DNA of 64,000 nucleotides from Cinclus cinclus (taxonomy: Eukaryota > Chordata > Aves > Passeriformes > Cinclidae): positions 35,226,654 through 35,290,653 of the forward strand of contig NC_085052.1 in assembly GCF_963662255.1 (NCBI RefSeq), given 5' to 3'. The position numbers and the translations under genes were made by a program. The notes beneath the pieces are model-generated. The model had not been told where the DNA came from, did not search any database, and saw only the letters and a list, made by a program, of their open reading frames with translations. Below, one piece after another: positions 36,900 to 48,414 of this stretch. Positions within the stretch are counted from its first letter, which is position 1. Every line of letters starts with the position of its first letter.

Positions 36900-38110
36900 A
36901 ACTCCCAACCCCCTCACAGTAAAAATAAGCCACAGCCCTCTGCAGTTGCCACACTCTAAGGATAGCTCATCTTGTGCCAATCCTGTTCCATACAGTTTAA
37001 TTACCAAGTCAGAAATACTGGACTGGACTATGTGTAATTTGGCTGCACGCTCACATAAACAGGCCCAAGTAGCTGAATTCAAGCATCCTGAAGCAGAGCT
37101 GTATCCAGGCTCCAAGTCATTTGGCACAGAAGCTTAGCCAGTGCAAAGACACTGATTTGCCCCAGTTTTCATCAAAGCAGGGGGCCTGAGATGGCTGGCA
37201 CAGCTCAGGACATGGCTATGGAATCAAAGTGGTACTGGAGCTGTGACAGGACTCAACAGTGGCACCACAGACATTTTGGATTGTGCCTTGCAGAGCCGTC
37301 ACCATGAGCTGCACTGCATTTTTGAAGTCCTAAATCCATTTGTTTTACCATCAAGCCTCTATCAATTCTACAGCACCTTCTGGAGCAGGACAGAAAACAG
37401 GAACCATGGCAGGACCACCCTCCCCTCCATGGCTGCAATTTCTGCTTTGTGCCTTTATTAATAACAGCAAAAAATGTCACCAGTTGTGTATTCAATGCAA
37501 ATAAGAAACAAATTTTGTGTAGTCATATGACATTGACTATATCTGCAACCTGTCCTCATTAGATATGAAAGAGAATCTCTCCTTTTCACAGGAATCTCTC
37601 AGACACTGGGAAAAATACCACTCAAGACAGTAAAGTTACACTTTTTTGATCTTTAAAACCTAAAGAAGAAAACCAGTACTCAGAATTTCTTCTGAAAAAT
37701 CACCCCAAACATCAGGAACAGCTCCACCTCACAACCAACCCCACAAAACAGCACGCCAAAAAAAACCCCATTCTAATAATCCCATCACCACTTCAGAGTC
37801 AGTCCTTGAAGGAGCAGAGATCTGCCTGTTATTCAGCAGACCCTATAAAAATACAACCTGGCATCAGCTGCTTTAATAAAAATGGTGTCAGCGGGCAGAA
37901 TTCCCTCTTTGGTGCAAATCTGCAGGTTACAGACAGAGCAGATAACTCCACACAATTCCTCTTGGAGTAAACTTTGGGGAATGGTGACCTTAGACAAGGT
38001 GTGGTTCCAGGTGTACAGGCAAAGGAACAGGTGAACACACCTCTTACCACTAGGCTGATAAACATCCCAACTCAGAGATTGGGCCTTTGGCTGATCCAAG
38101 TAATCCTGGA

Positions 38111-38148
38111 GAGGTTTGGTGTGCTGCCAGAGGTTTGGTTTGCTGTGA
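38111..38148. repeat. 19-bp tandem duplication
   Basis: The unit gaggtttggtgtgctgcca is followed by gaggtttggtttgctgtga, with three mismatches. Confidence 0.8.
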
Positions 38149-41100
38149 CCTCCCTGCCACCCACACCCACATGAGGGAGCAGGGAGAACTGTTGCCTCAG
38201 AGGCTTTGGCTGAAGGAGGGCAATGTGCACATGAAATTGTACTGCACTTGAAACACAGAGATTGCCAAGGAGAAACCACAGCAGCAATGATCCCAGTAAA
38301 GCTTCTGGAGGAATGAGAGACTTATCCAGCTCTGCACATTTCGAGAGGATGGAACCAAAAGGACGTGGGAATGTCATTAAGAGCATTTCAGAAAAACTTT
38401 TTGATATGGGTAGGTGGAAAATGAAATACAAACTCATTCTGGCCATTGTCATTTTGCAGTCACAGAGTAAGAAAAGGTTGAAGTAAAAAGAGAGAAAACT
38501 GTTTCTTTGTGAGGAATTATGGCAATTTTTTTCTTATCTCCACATTCCATGGAGAGTCCATGAACAAGGTTGAACTTATTAACTCACTGTATAAATGAGA
38601 ATTATATTATAGAGAAAGGTGATGCCAAGTATGCATGTGTCAAGCAGAAGGAAAAAACTGAGGAAAATTTCACATAGACTGGAAACAAGGACAATGCACA
38701 AAGATAAAGTAACAGTGATAAAAAGGAATATGCTAACCAAGCTTATATATGAAAAAGAAAAAGACAGAAAGTTTCTTTTAAGTGACATTACATGACAGGA
38801 GCAAGAACCAAGTTACTCTTCAGTTCCTGTCTTTCCACTTTCTGTTTAAGACAGTCCACAAGTGGCCTCAGTGAGACTGGAGAAGGTAAAAGGCACCTGT
38901 TGACAAAGTTCTTTTATTTTACTCTTACAGAGTTAAAAGAAGACAGCACTCAGTAGTTAAAGACAGTCCAATTAAAATTCACAGAGCTATTGATCTTAGC
39001 CCTGCTCCAGTGAACCCTCTTTCTGCTTCTCATAAACAAGATGGCATAGAAAAGAATTATCGATTTTCATATGATATCTTTTGGAGACATTTTCTTATAA
39101 TCTTAAAATTGCATCAAGTGTTCATAAAACAAATAGACTTAATGTGGTCACATCTGGCAGACAGCACAACCCATTTGCCGATTATTTTCCATGGAGGAGA
39201 TAAAGCAGACAGATGGGTTCTTCTTAACACAAACTCAAGTTTTGCACCTGGAAACCAACATGCATCATCATTCCATATCCACTTGTCTTGTATGTGACAG
39301 AGCAATAACTTTGTACTCCAAATAGTTTGTGCTGGTTTCTCTTTCCAACATGTAAGTAAAAACTGTGTTTAATAAAACAAATGCAAGATTTCTCATTTTT
39401 TCAAACTAGAAAAAAGTAGCTTAACAAATTTTTATTAAAATTTATTATTAACAAATAAAAAAGGCAAAAATCTCAGCCCAGGTTCTTAGTAACTGCTCCC
39501 TGACATTTCCACTGTCACTGTGATAGAGAAGATGTGGACTAAATCCTGCATGGGTAGGAATCCTAAATTGCAAAAAAAGGTATGAAGAAAGACCACATGC
39601 TACATGAAGTCAAGTGCTTTCCAAGCTTGTCTTTTTCTCTCGGTAACTGAGGGATGTATTACATCATCTAGAATATTCACCGCTGCTTTATTCAAGTGTA
39701 ACAGAAGCAAAAAAGCCCCAGGAACCCAAAGCGGTGCTCACAGGAGGCTTTGGGACACAGTTAACTCCTCCTGAACTCAAACGTGGCCCCAAACTCACCT
39801 CAACCTTGTTCTGCTGGAGCCAGGAGGGTTTTCTGTGCCTCAAGAGCAGCTGTGATGACAGCAGCACTGAGAACACACCTCAGGGGCTCCTGGCCTGCCT
39901 GTGTGGATGAAGCCCATGGCTGCAGGTCCAGGCCCTGCCTCTTGGACAGCTCAGGGACATTTCCCAGCAGCTAGGTTTGCCATGCAGATGATGTGTGAGT
40001 ATGCATGGTCATCAAATGTTCTGCTGTCCTGTTTCTGTGTTACACTGGTTGTAGCTCCTGTTACAGCTGCACTGTGAGCCCCAGGACTGTAGCACTGATT
40101 TTCACAGACCAACTCACATTCACACTGTGCAATGTTACTAAAGCACCTTGCCATTTCTGTGCCTGCTTTTCATAATTAACCCTTACCCATCACCTCCACA
40201 TCTGAAGGTGCTTTCTCTTCCCAAACAGCAAACAATCACAGCACAGACTGCCAGGATTCAGCTCCAGAGCCAAGAAGTGTATTTTTCTATCCTTAATATT
40301 TGTTTAACAAAACAAAGTGGAATTCAGCACTTGATTCTCTCTTTCAAATACGGATTTCTCCAGCCATTCCTCCTTAAAGCAGACAAACAGAATACTGTTA
40401 AGCTCCTCTGAAAACACCAAAGTGAAGATGCAGAAATATAAAGCAAATAGCTATAATAACACTACAGAGCTAGTACCTGCTGCATTCAGAAATAAACTAG
40501 GTATTAGAAAACACACATGCAGGAAGATTCAGCAAGGACTGATAATATAAGGTACAAGTCTGTTTGTAAGAACCAGAACAACAGTGTCATCCAGTATGAG
40601 CTGGCACAGCTAAGCTGTCATCCAAACTACATTTCAACTGAAATGCAGTGAAATGCAATGTCATTACACAAATGCAGAAAATAACAGCATTAGCAATGCT
40701 CAGATATAGCCAAGGCTTATCCTTCCTACTCTCTTACATACACATCTCACCTTCTTCAGGCATTCTCTCAAGATAAGCATAAAAATATATCACCTTCCTC
40801 ATTCCAACTATGCAGCTTGAAAGAGGAAAAAAACGAGGATGGCATGGTGTAGAATGTGCATAAACTTCTTAAGCGTCACTGCATGTTCCAGATTTGTCAG
40901 ATGTGAAAGACCACTGCCACCATCTGGTGCCTTCCAAGACTTGAATCTCTCTTTCCAATCTAAAAGGAATTCACCCCTTATCAAATCCAATACAGAAAAG
41001 AGGGAAGTGGAAGAGAAGCAGTTCTGAACATTAGATCAGGAGGCTTAAAAAGCCCTTTTGGCACAGCTGCCGCAAAAGGAGGCCAATATTTTGATGGAGC

Positions 41101-42736
41101 AAAACAAAATATTAGAGGTGGAGAAGGATTAAAATAATAAAATAAACAAGCAAGGTCTTGTCAAAGAAAAAAGGCTAAGATATAGAAAAAACTAAGACCA
41201 TGATTCAAATTATATTCATAAACATGTCAGGAGTTATGAACTTTAAAAAATATTTTTCCAAGCGTTGCTCACAAGAAGGTTGGGAATCACCCCCAAAAAA
41301 AGCATTAGCTATTATGAGCTTCATACGCAAGAAAAAAAAAACAAACAAAACAAAACTAAACAATCACAGTTCAAAAGTTCTTATTTTCCTTCAGTTATTA
41401 CTCTCAGAAAAAAAAAACAAAAAACAACCAAACAAATCAGTTCCTAATCCTATACTCAAATTAAGAATTCTTCCTAAGAACCAGATAAGTATCTTGCTTT
41501 TCAAACTGTTTTCTATGTCTTCCAACTGATTGCACGTTGTCTTTGAGGATGCTTGGGAGCCCCCTGGGATAATCCCACCCATACCATTCCTGAGGTCAGG
41601 TCAGGGAACATGACACCATTCACTAATATTTCCTCCCTCCCTTCTTCAAGTGGATCCCTTAAGTGGAAGCGACCTGGAAACAGGCACAGACACCCCAATT
41701 CCTCTTACACAGACCCCGCATTTCCATCTTCTGCCTTCTGTGACTCATCCTGCCAAAACAGCTGTAAGGGCACAGCAAATACCTGGGGTACTCAACTAAC
41801 AACAGAAACACACTCTAACTCTTTGCAAGTGGTTCATGGAAGCTGTGAATCTGAATATTAGCAAGGGATAAAGTCAGCAGGCAAGGCAAACTGAGAACAG
41901 GCACATATACAGTCAATTATATTCAACTCTGGTTAATGGAAATCCAGGCACCTTAACATTCACAGCACAGACACATTCACTTCTTCATCTTCTTTGGAAT
42001 GATAACTGCACAAGCTGCAGCTTCAGGGCCCCCAGCAGGACACACAGCTCGTGCTACAGCAGAAGTCCTTGCAGCTTCCAGAGGTGCAGACCCTGGTGCA
42101 GGCCCAATTAACTAGCAGATCATTTGCAAAGCCACCAATCCACAGCACCTCCTTATGGTTGTGGGGTTTGTCGTCCTGGCTCTACTCTTCAGATTCCCCC
42201 CTGGAGGCAGCCAAAAACATCCTGACACAAAGCTATAAGGATGAATTACTGTGTGGATGTTGACAATATAGCTTTGCATTAATTATTCATAATCATGGCA
42301 AAATATTTCTCATATTCATAACTTAGTAAATTACTAATTTAGGTGCATGCTAATCTGAAGATGATGATTCACACGCAGCCCACATGATATAGTGCTTAAT
42401 CACTGCTTGAAAGTTCAGACACGTGTCCCATGAAGTTTCTACAAGAGCAATATCTAAACTGCAGCAAGTTTATAACTAAGGAACACAATAAATCTATATT
42501 CATATCAGAACAGTGGGATCCATCTCTGTCATCTCTGCCCAGCAGCACCATTTAATTGCTTTCTACCACTTACTTCTCATTCGGCCAGCTTCATGAAAAG
42601 AGTAGTTTATGTAAGCAGCTTTTATAAAACATTAACTTCTAAAAAGCCTAAAGTTAGATAATGATAAATGGAGATTCACATATATCACACATGCTGTAAT
42701 TGCTATGCCAGAGTAACGAAGGGGCATTTATTAATC

Positions 42737-42760
42737 TGTAAATAAATCTATTTATTTACA
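42737..42760. repeat. Inverted repeat, 10-bp arms
   Basis: The arms tgtaaataaa and tttatttaca surround the loop tcta. Confidence 0.85.
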
Positions 42761-43169
42761 TAATCTGTTAGTAGGTATTAGTATTCTCAAAAACACCTAG
42801 TGAAGATCTAAACCACTGCTCAGGTAAATGGAAACACTTTGGGTCTACCAAAGTAAGATCTGAATCCCAAAGCAGTAATCTGTGGATACTTTCCCTCCCA
42901 ATGCCATCTAAGGGTTTTGTTATATATTAGCTCCTAGGAAGTTTGCTCTTTGAGCAAAAGGCAAATAATTCCAAAACCTACGCAAGACATATCTTATAAA
43001 AATCTGATTTTCTTTTCCCCAAAACTAGAAAACACTGTCTTTCTTTTATACATGACATTCACGTTTTTCCTATTTCGGAGGCAGGGTTAGGCAAGTCCTA
43101 GGTCCATAACACTATGGACCTACTTCATGATTTTCATAATAATAGAAGAAACAAGTTTTTTACAGTCTG

Positions 43170-43352
43170 AAAAACTATTTACATGAACAACTTCCCCAAG
43201 GAGCTGGCAGAGACACCAGCAGTGGCAGTTTTTAAGACATGACTGGACAAAGGGCTAGATACTTTCACTTAGGCTCCCTTTCCCACAAAAACTGGGGCAG
43301 ATGATCTCCAAGGTTCCTGCAAACTTGGGCTTTTCTATGATGATTCTGTGAC
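43170..43352 (+). mobile_element. CR1-type LINE 3' end, decayed
   Basis: The segment contains the diagnostic layout of avian CR1 3' ends: a GGCAG..TTTTTAAGA..GACTGGA block, a GATGATCTCCAAGGTTCC block and a terminal TTCTATGATGATTCTGTGA microsatellite-like tail. CR1 is a chicken-repeat LINE that is usually 5'-truncated and lacks a poly(A) tail. The 5' boundary is uncertain. No coding part remains. Confidence 0.7.
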
Positions 43353-46300
43353 TCCTGGCCCAGTATCCATAGCACAGTCCAAGAGCCAGAAACGGGTCTT
43401 TTTAAGAAAAAGGGCTTGTCACTAGCACACTTTCCCTGCTGTCTGGCTAAACCCTTCATGCAGGAGCTCTGGCACATTATTCCTTGTCCCTGGACATGAG
43501 AAGGGGAGGAGATCATCACTCAGAGCTCCACAGATCTCTCTTGCTTTGGAGAGTTGATCTCCAAACCTTTCTGGTTTGTTTTATGTTTGCAAATCTATGC
43601 ATACATAGTTCTTCCAAGATCATAGTTCATGTACCTCTCACCGCTTTTCTCTTTCCTCCAGGCTACTTTTGCCTGGCTTTTAAGCTGCTGTTATACCAGA
43701 GCCTGAACTATCTGCAATGCTCCAGGCTGCACCTGGCAGCACGACAAGCAGAGTGGGCAGATGACTCCCCCTTCGCTGCAGAAATAGAAATCTCCCTCAC
43801 ACATCTTAGCAATGTCAATACTTGTCACAGAAGCCTGACCTTGCTGACACTGGGACTCAGGTGAGCAGAGCATAGGAAATCCCAGCACTTCCTTCTGATG
43901 GGGCATTCTGTATCCTGTGGCTGTGTGGATGCTGTTCTTACACTTCTCCCTTTCCAAATGCTGAATCTGCTGTGCCAGTCCAATGGGATGCTTTGGCAGG
44001 GAGATGCTCATTTGGAGCTCTATCCCTTCCAAGTTTTGCATGGTGCCAATTGGTTAAGTGCCCTCCCCATGCCCTCCTTCAGTGATTCACCAGTAACAGC
44101 CGTGCTGAGCAGTGCCAGGCCCAGGCCAGCCTGCTGAGGAGCACCCATCCTCTCCCACAGCTGCCACTCACAGCATCTCCCCAAATGCTGCTTCCAGCCC
44201 CCCACATACCACCAGGAGCTGTTCCCACCGACAAGGTCCTCTCACAAGCCCTGAGCTACAGCAGGGAGTCTCCCATTTGTCATTCATCCCAGCTGGCTCC
44301 AGCCCAGGGCAGGGCAGCTCACCTGGGCAAGGGGAAGGGGTGCAGGAAGTGCAGCAGCCTGGTAAGAGCACACATTGACTCCACCAGGCAGAACAATTTT
44401 ACAGCTGCAGTAATTGATTGCCTTTGCAACAATCACACTCTGCCAGTTCCATTTTTCAGGAAAGAAACATCAGATTGGAACAGATGGGGAAAGATCAAAA
44501 CAGATTGCACAGAACAGCCCCAGTCTAATGGTGAATTGGGAATACTGAGCAAATAGAAGAAGCCCATGTGCTTTGTGTCTGAATTGGAAACAGAGTTCTT
44601 TCATTGCAGCTTTCAAGTGCTAGTGTAAATGCTCCTCTATCTGTTCTGACAGCTAATGGCAAACTATCACATTTGCAATAGCTCTACTTGGGACTCAGTG
44701 TGGCTGTTATGACCAGAATCGCAGATTTCCATAAAGATGGGCATAGATTTCTCCTGCTCACAGAAAACAAGGAGATGCAAGCACAGAGGGTGTCCTCAAG
44801 CCACAGCTGCTCCAGCAATCCCCAGCTCATCCCTCACCTCATCACTAACACTGCACCCACAAAGTCAGCCATGCTTAACAATGCCGGTCCACCCACAACC
44901 ATCTTTTGATGAACATGGAATCAATCCTCCACTTGGGACATGATGACACAGAAAGCAGTTCTGCTAAAGAAAACTTTTTAAAGGACGCTTTCTACATCGA
45001 TGAAAATATTTGCTGGTACAGTGAGGCAAACCAGGAATCCAGATAAAAACTAAAGTAGCCTGTCTATTCAGAACTATTTCATTTCTATACTTTTCTCCAC
45101 ATGATTATTGGATGCTGGCTCTACCCCCTTTGCCTTGTATTTCTAAGGTAGCAAAATATTTCCACCTTAAATCTTCATTCTTGGTTTAATTATACTGGTG
45201 GAGTATGGCAGTGAAATGAGTAGCCATCAAATTGTCCTGTACTTTCACTCTGAGTGAGCCTACTTAGGGTTGGAGCAGGGAGGGTTGCACACATACACTG
45301 ACCTTTTCTTTAGTGACTAAATCTAATCAATCAATCCTTTATTTACGTGGTAGACTAAACATAGTGTTTTCACACAATTCTACACAGCTAAAAAAAATTA
45401 ATAGCTCTTTGCCAAAAAATTTATCAGCTATAGCATATGGACCCACCTTTTTTTAAAAAAAGGAATGCACCAAGGAGTTGAAATTTCATCCCCAGATATA
45501 CCAGATATAGCAAAAGAGATTAAAAACTTCCAGGAATCCATGTGGGAAAAAAATAAATTACAACAGCAGGCTATCATTGAATGCACCAAGCACAAATAGT
45601 TAACATTTGTTGCTCTTTGTGAATAATGCATAGCTGTAATAAGAGCTTTGATTTCAAGTAATCACTATGCCATGCAGCCAGGAGATACACTACAGCAAAG
45701 TGAAGCACACTACAGCAGTTGTGCTCTCTTTATGCCCTTCCAAACAGGACTTACTTAGGCACTGAGAAAAACACAGACCTGGCTGAAGGACAGCCTCCCT
45801 TCAGTCCTTCCAACAGGCTTTTTTATACAGCTTTCTTCAGACCAGTGTGCAAAAATCCCACAGGTAATACTTCATTATGAAAAGGAAGTTTCCATTCATT
45901 GAAAATTTATTTTTATTATCCTACTGACTGAGTTTTTGGTGCTTTTCCTTGCATTGTGAGTGCCTCTGCCAAGTATGCCCTACAGCTTGCTAATGGAAAA
46001 CTTGAGGATAGACCAAGCTCTGCTAAACAGGTTTTCCTCACACTGCTGCTGCTTCTATTCCAGCTCCTTAGTCAATGTTTCCACTCCCACAGTCACCTAG
46101 TAGGAACCCAGAATAATACTCAATGCCATTTGGGAAAGGTGACCCTCACAGAAGGCCAGATGGCAATCCTTGGTTACTTCTATTTAACTATTTATTTGGG
46201 TCTGCACCATAGAAACAAGAAAACTGCCAGGCTAGTAAGCCAGGACACTCCTTGTACTCTGAGACATCCCTTGTGTCCTTACATGAGCAGCAGAAGCAGC

Positions 46301-48213
46301 CATGGTATGGTGGAGGTGACAATTATACAAACCCACCTACCCAAAACCTCTCACAGGCTGCAGGGACAGACACCTCCAGGCCCAGGACAGCATTCCCAGA
46401 CAAGCTCCAGCACCACCTTCCTCACCACCACAGGGCAGACAACAGCCTAGGATGCATCTTGGATGCCCTCAGCTACTTTTCTCTTTGAAGGAAAGAACCT
46501 TCAGATGAAAAGCAAAAGAAAATCCTCAAAATTTGTTTTGCTCCCAGGGCACACTATTAAAAAAAAAAGAAAAAAAAAAGGATAAAAAAATAAGTACAGC
46601 AATATCTCAAACCAAACATTTTGATCCAAACATCTTCCAAGAGCAAGGCTAACAGCACTTCTTTCATTCTTTTTCATTTAAATTGAACAAAATAGTTTGC
46701 TGCATACGTGCTGTTCACTTCCAAAGACCATTCTTAATCCATTAATAAATAGCAGCCTAGAAGGAATCACACAAAAGTAAATTTTTAATGTGTTAGCCAC
46801 AACAGCAGCCAGCAGATGGGCAGGACTGAATTAACTGTGTGAATCCTTCTCACAGGTATCTTTGCAAAATTAACAGCAGGAAAGTACTATTAGCAGGCAG
46901 AAAGTTTTTTAGAGTTTTTTGTTTTCAATTAATGAAATAGCGTTCATTGCACTCCAGGTTAGGTGGTATAAAACATGAATCTATTTTTAAAAACACAACA
47001 CAATAATACACAAACTGTACTTGAATCTATCAATTATACCAAAGAGCAATGGTGACATGAAAATGGTAATGAGAAGAAAGCAAAAATACCCCTATCTTGT
47101 CACATAATTGCTCCCTGGTTTCAGTGACTACTTCTGGCAGATTTGAACTAGATTATTTTGAATATCACACCTTACAATAACCTGAAGAAAAATATCTGTA
47201 TGAAGACAGGCTTAGCATGTTCATAAACAAATAATTAAATAGAAAAAATATTTTCCACTTTTGGTAAAACTCTTCCTGACTCATTCTTGGCTCTGAGAGC
47301 TTTTTGCACTGCCTTGTCTCCAATGACCCGTGTGAGAGACAGCTGAAATCTGAGTTCAAAAGGAAGGTTCCCTCCAATAGAAAGGATGATTTCCTTATCT
47401 GCAGGAAAACTTTACCCTTCTCCACACCATAGCATGTTTATACACAGGCAGCTCATTAGCTTTCCAGCACAGACCAACATCTGCTCCAATCACCCACTTC
47501 CACAAAGCTCTGACAATGAACTGACACCTAGCAAACCCCAGCACACTGCAGAGCAGCCAGAACAGCTTTGGAAGGACTCCTTTCAACCCTTTCTGGAGGT
47601 ACCAGCTTTTGAGGTGACCACCACTGAGTCTTCATGCTGATGGAAAGACTTCCAAGTGTGATCCCTGATCCTCTGAATTTTAAGAGCTATGGCAACCTTC
47701 AGTGATTTTGGTGATTATCACAAAACTACAGATAATTCCATTAGCCTTGTTTAATTCCATTAGCCTTGTTTCTGTTATGGAAGTAGCACACATCTGCAAT
47801 ACCTTACCCCACATGTCACACTCCCAATTTAAGTCCAAAAAAGAGTCACCCTAGCTGGGTACATCATCCAATGAGCACCACTATGTGAACTCAAAAGGCT
47901 GCATACATCGGTTTACCTCTCACTTCGGGTAAAAAAAAAAAAATTAAACAAAAATCCCCAAAGCTTGTGAGTTCCAAGAGAGAACCATATTAGAATGTCA
48001 GCACTCAGCCTCCTCCTGAGAACTCTATAGGGATCCAGCCGCTCTGAGAATAAGCATACTGTAGATTTAGGAAAGCAGAAAGGTGGACCGGATGATAAGA
48101 GCTCCGCCTGTGGGAGGAGCAATTAAGCAGGTTAATGCTCTCCCTTGCAAGACTTGTGACAAAGCAGCACTGTAACCAAGTTCAGCCAGCTCACTAGGGA
48201 GATGGGAAGGTAT
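43353..48213. other. Host noncoding DNA
   Basis: No gene is recognised. Small structures seen are an 18-bp palindrome at 45446-45463, A-rich DNA at about 46558-46590 and a 19-bp tandem duplication at 47734-47771. Frames at 43.5-44.6 kb and the 164-codon frame at 45956-46450 have no motifs. Confidence 0.55.
47734..47771. repeat. Perfect 19-bp tandem duplication
   Basis: The unit aattccattagccttgttt occurs twice head to tail without mismatch, suggesting a recent slippage event. Confidence 0.92.
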
Positions 48214-48218
48214 GTAAG
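48214..48218 (+). other. Target-site duplication of provirus B, left copy
   Basis: The bases gtaag precede the LTR TG and match ataag at 52258-52262 except for one transition. Confidence 0.65.
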
Positions 48219-48414
48219 TGTTGGGGGTTGGTTCTTTCCCTTTTCCTTCTGTGGAATTTTCCCCATGGTCATGCTAAGTTACCTGTTGACTGGGCCCTGG
48301 TGGCAAAGGGGAAAGAGGAGAGGAGAGGAGAGAGAAGAGGGAAACCCCGCCAGATTCAAACATCCAGAAGAGCAGACGGAAGGCTCTGGCTCTGCCCATT
48401 TCCCCCTTGGAGTT
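48219..48414 (+). repeat. Truncated 5' LTR of provirus B
   Basis: It begins TGTTGGGGG and matches other LTRs up to cttggagtt, where the sequence switches to protease code. The polyadenylation signal and downstream LTR end are lost. Confidence 0.88.

Larger units (their letters stand above)
36900..43169. other. AT-rich host noncoding DNA
   Basis: No gene is recognised. It includes an imperfect 19-bp tandem duplication at 38111-38148, A-rich tracts at about 41331-41362 and 41408-41436, and a hairpin at 42737-42760. Frames of up to 148 codons at 37.8-38.5 kb on the minus strand overlap each other and show no domain. Confidence 0.55.

Noticed and set aside
37833..38452. 148- and 126-codon minus-strand frames
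   Set aside because: They overlap in different frames and have no recognisable motif or splice context.
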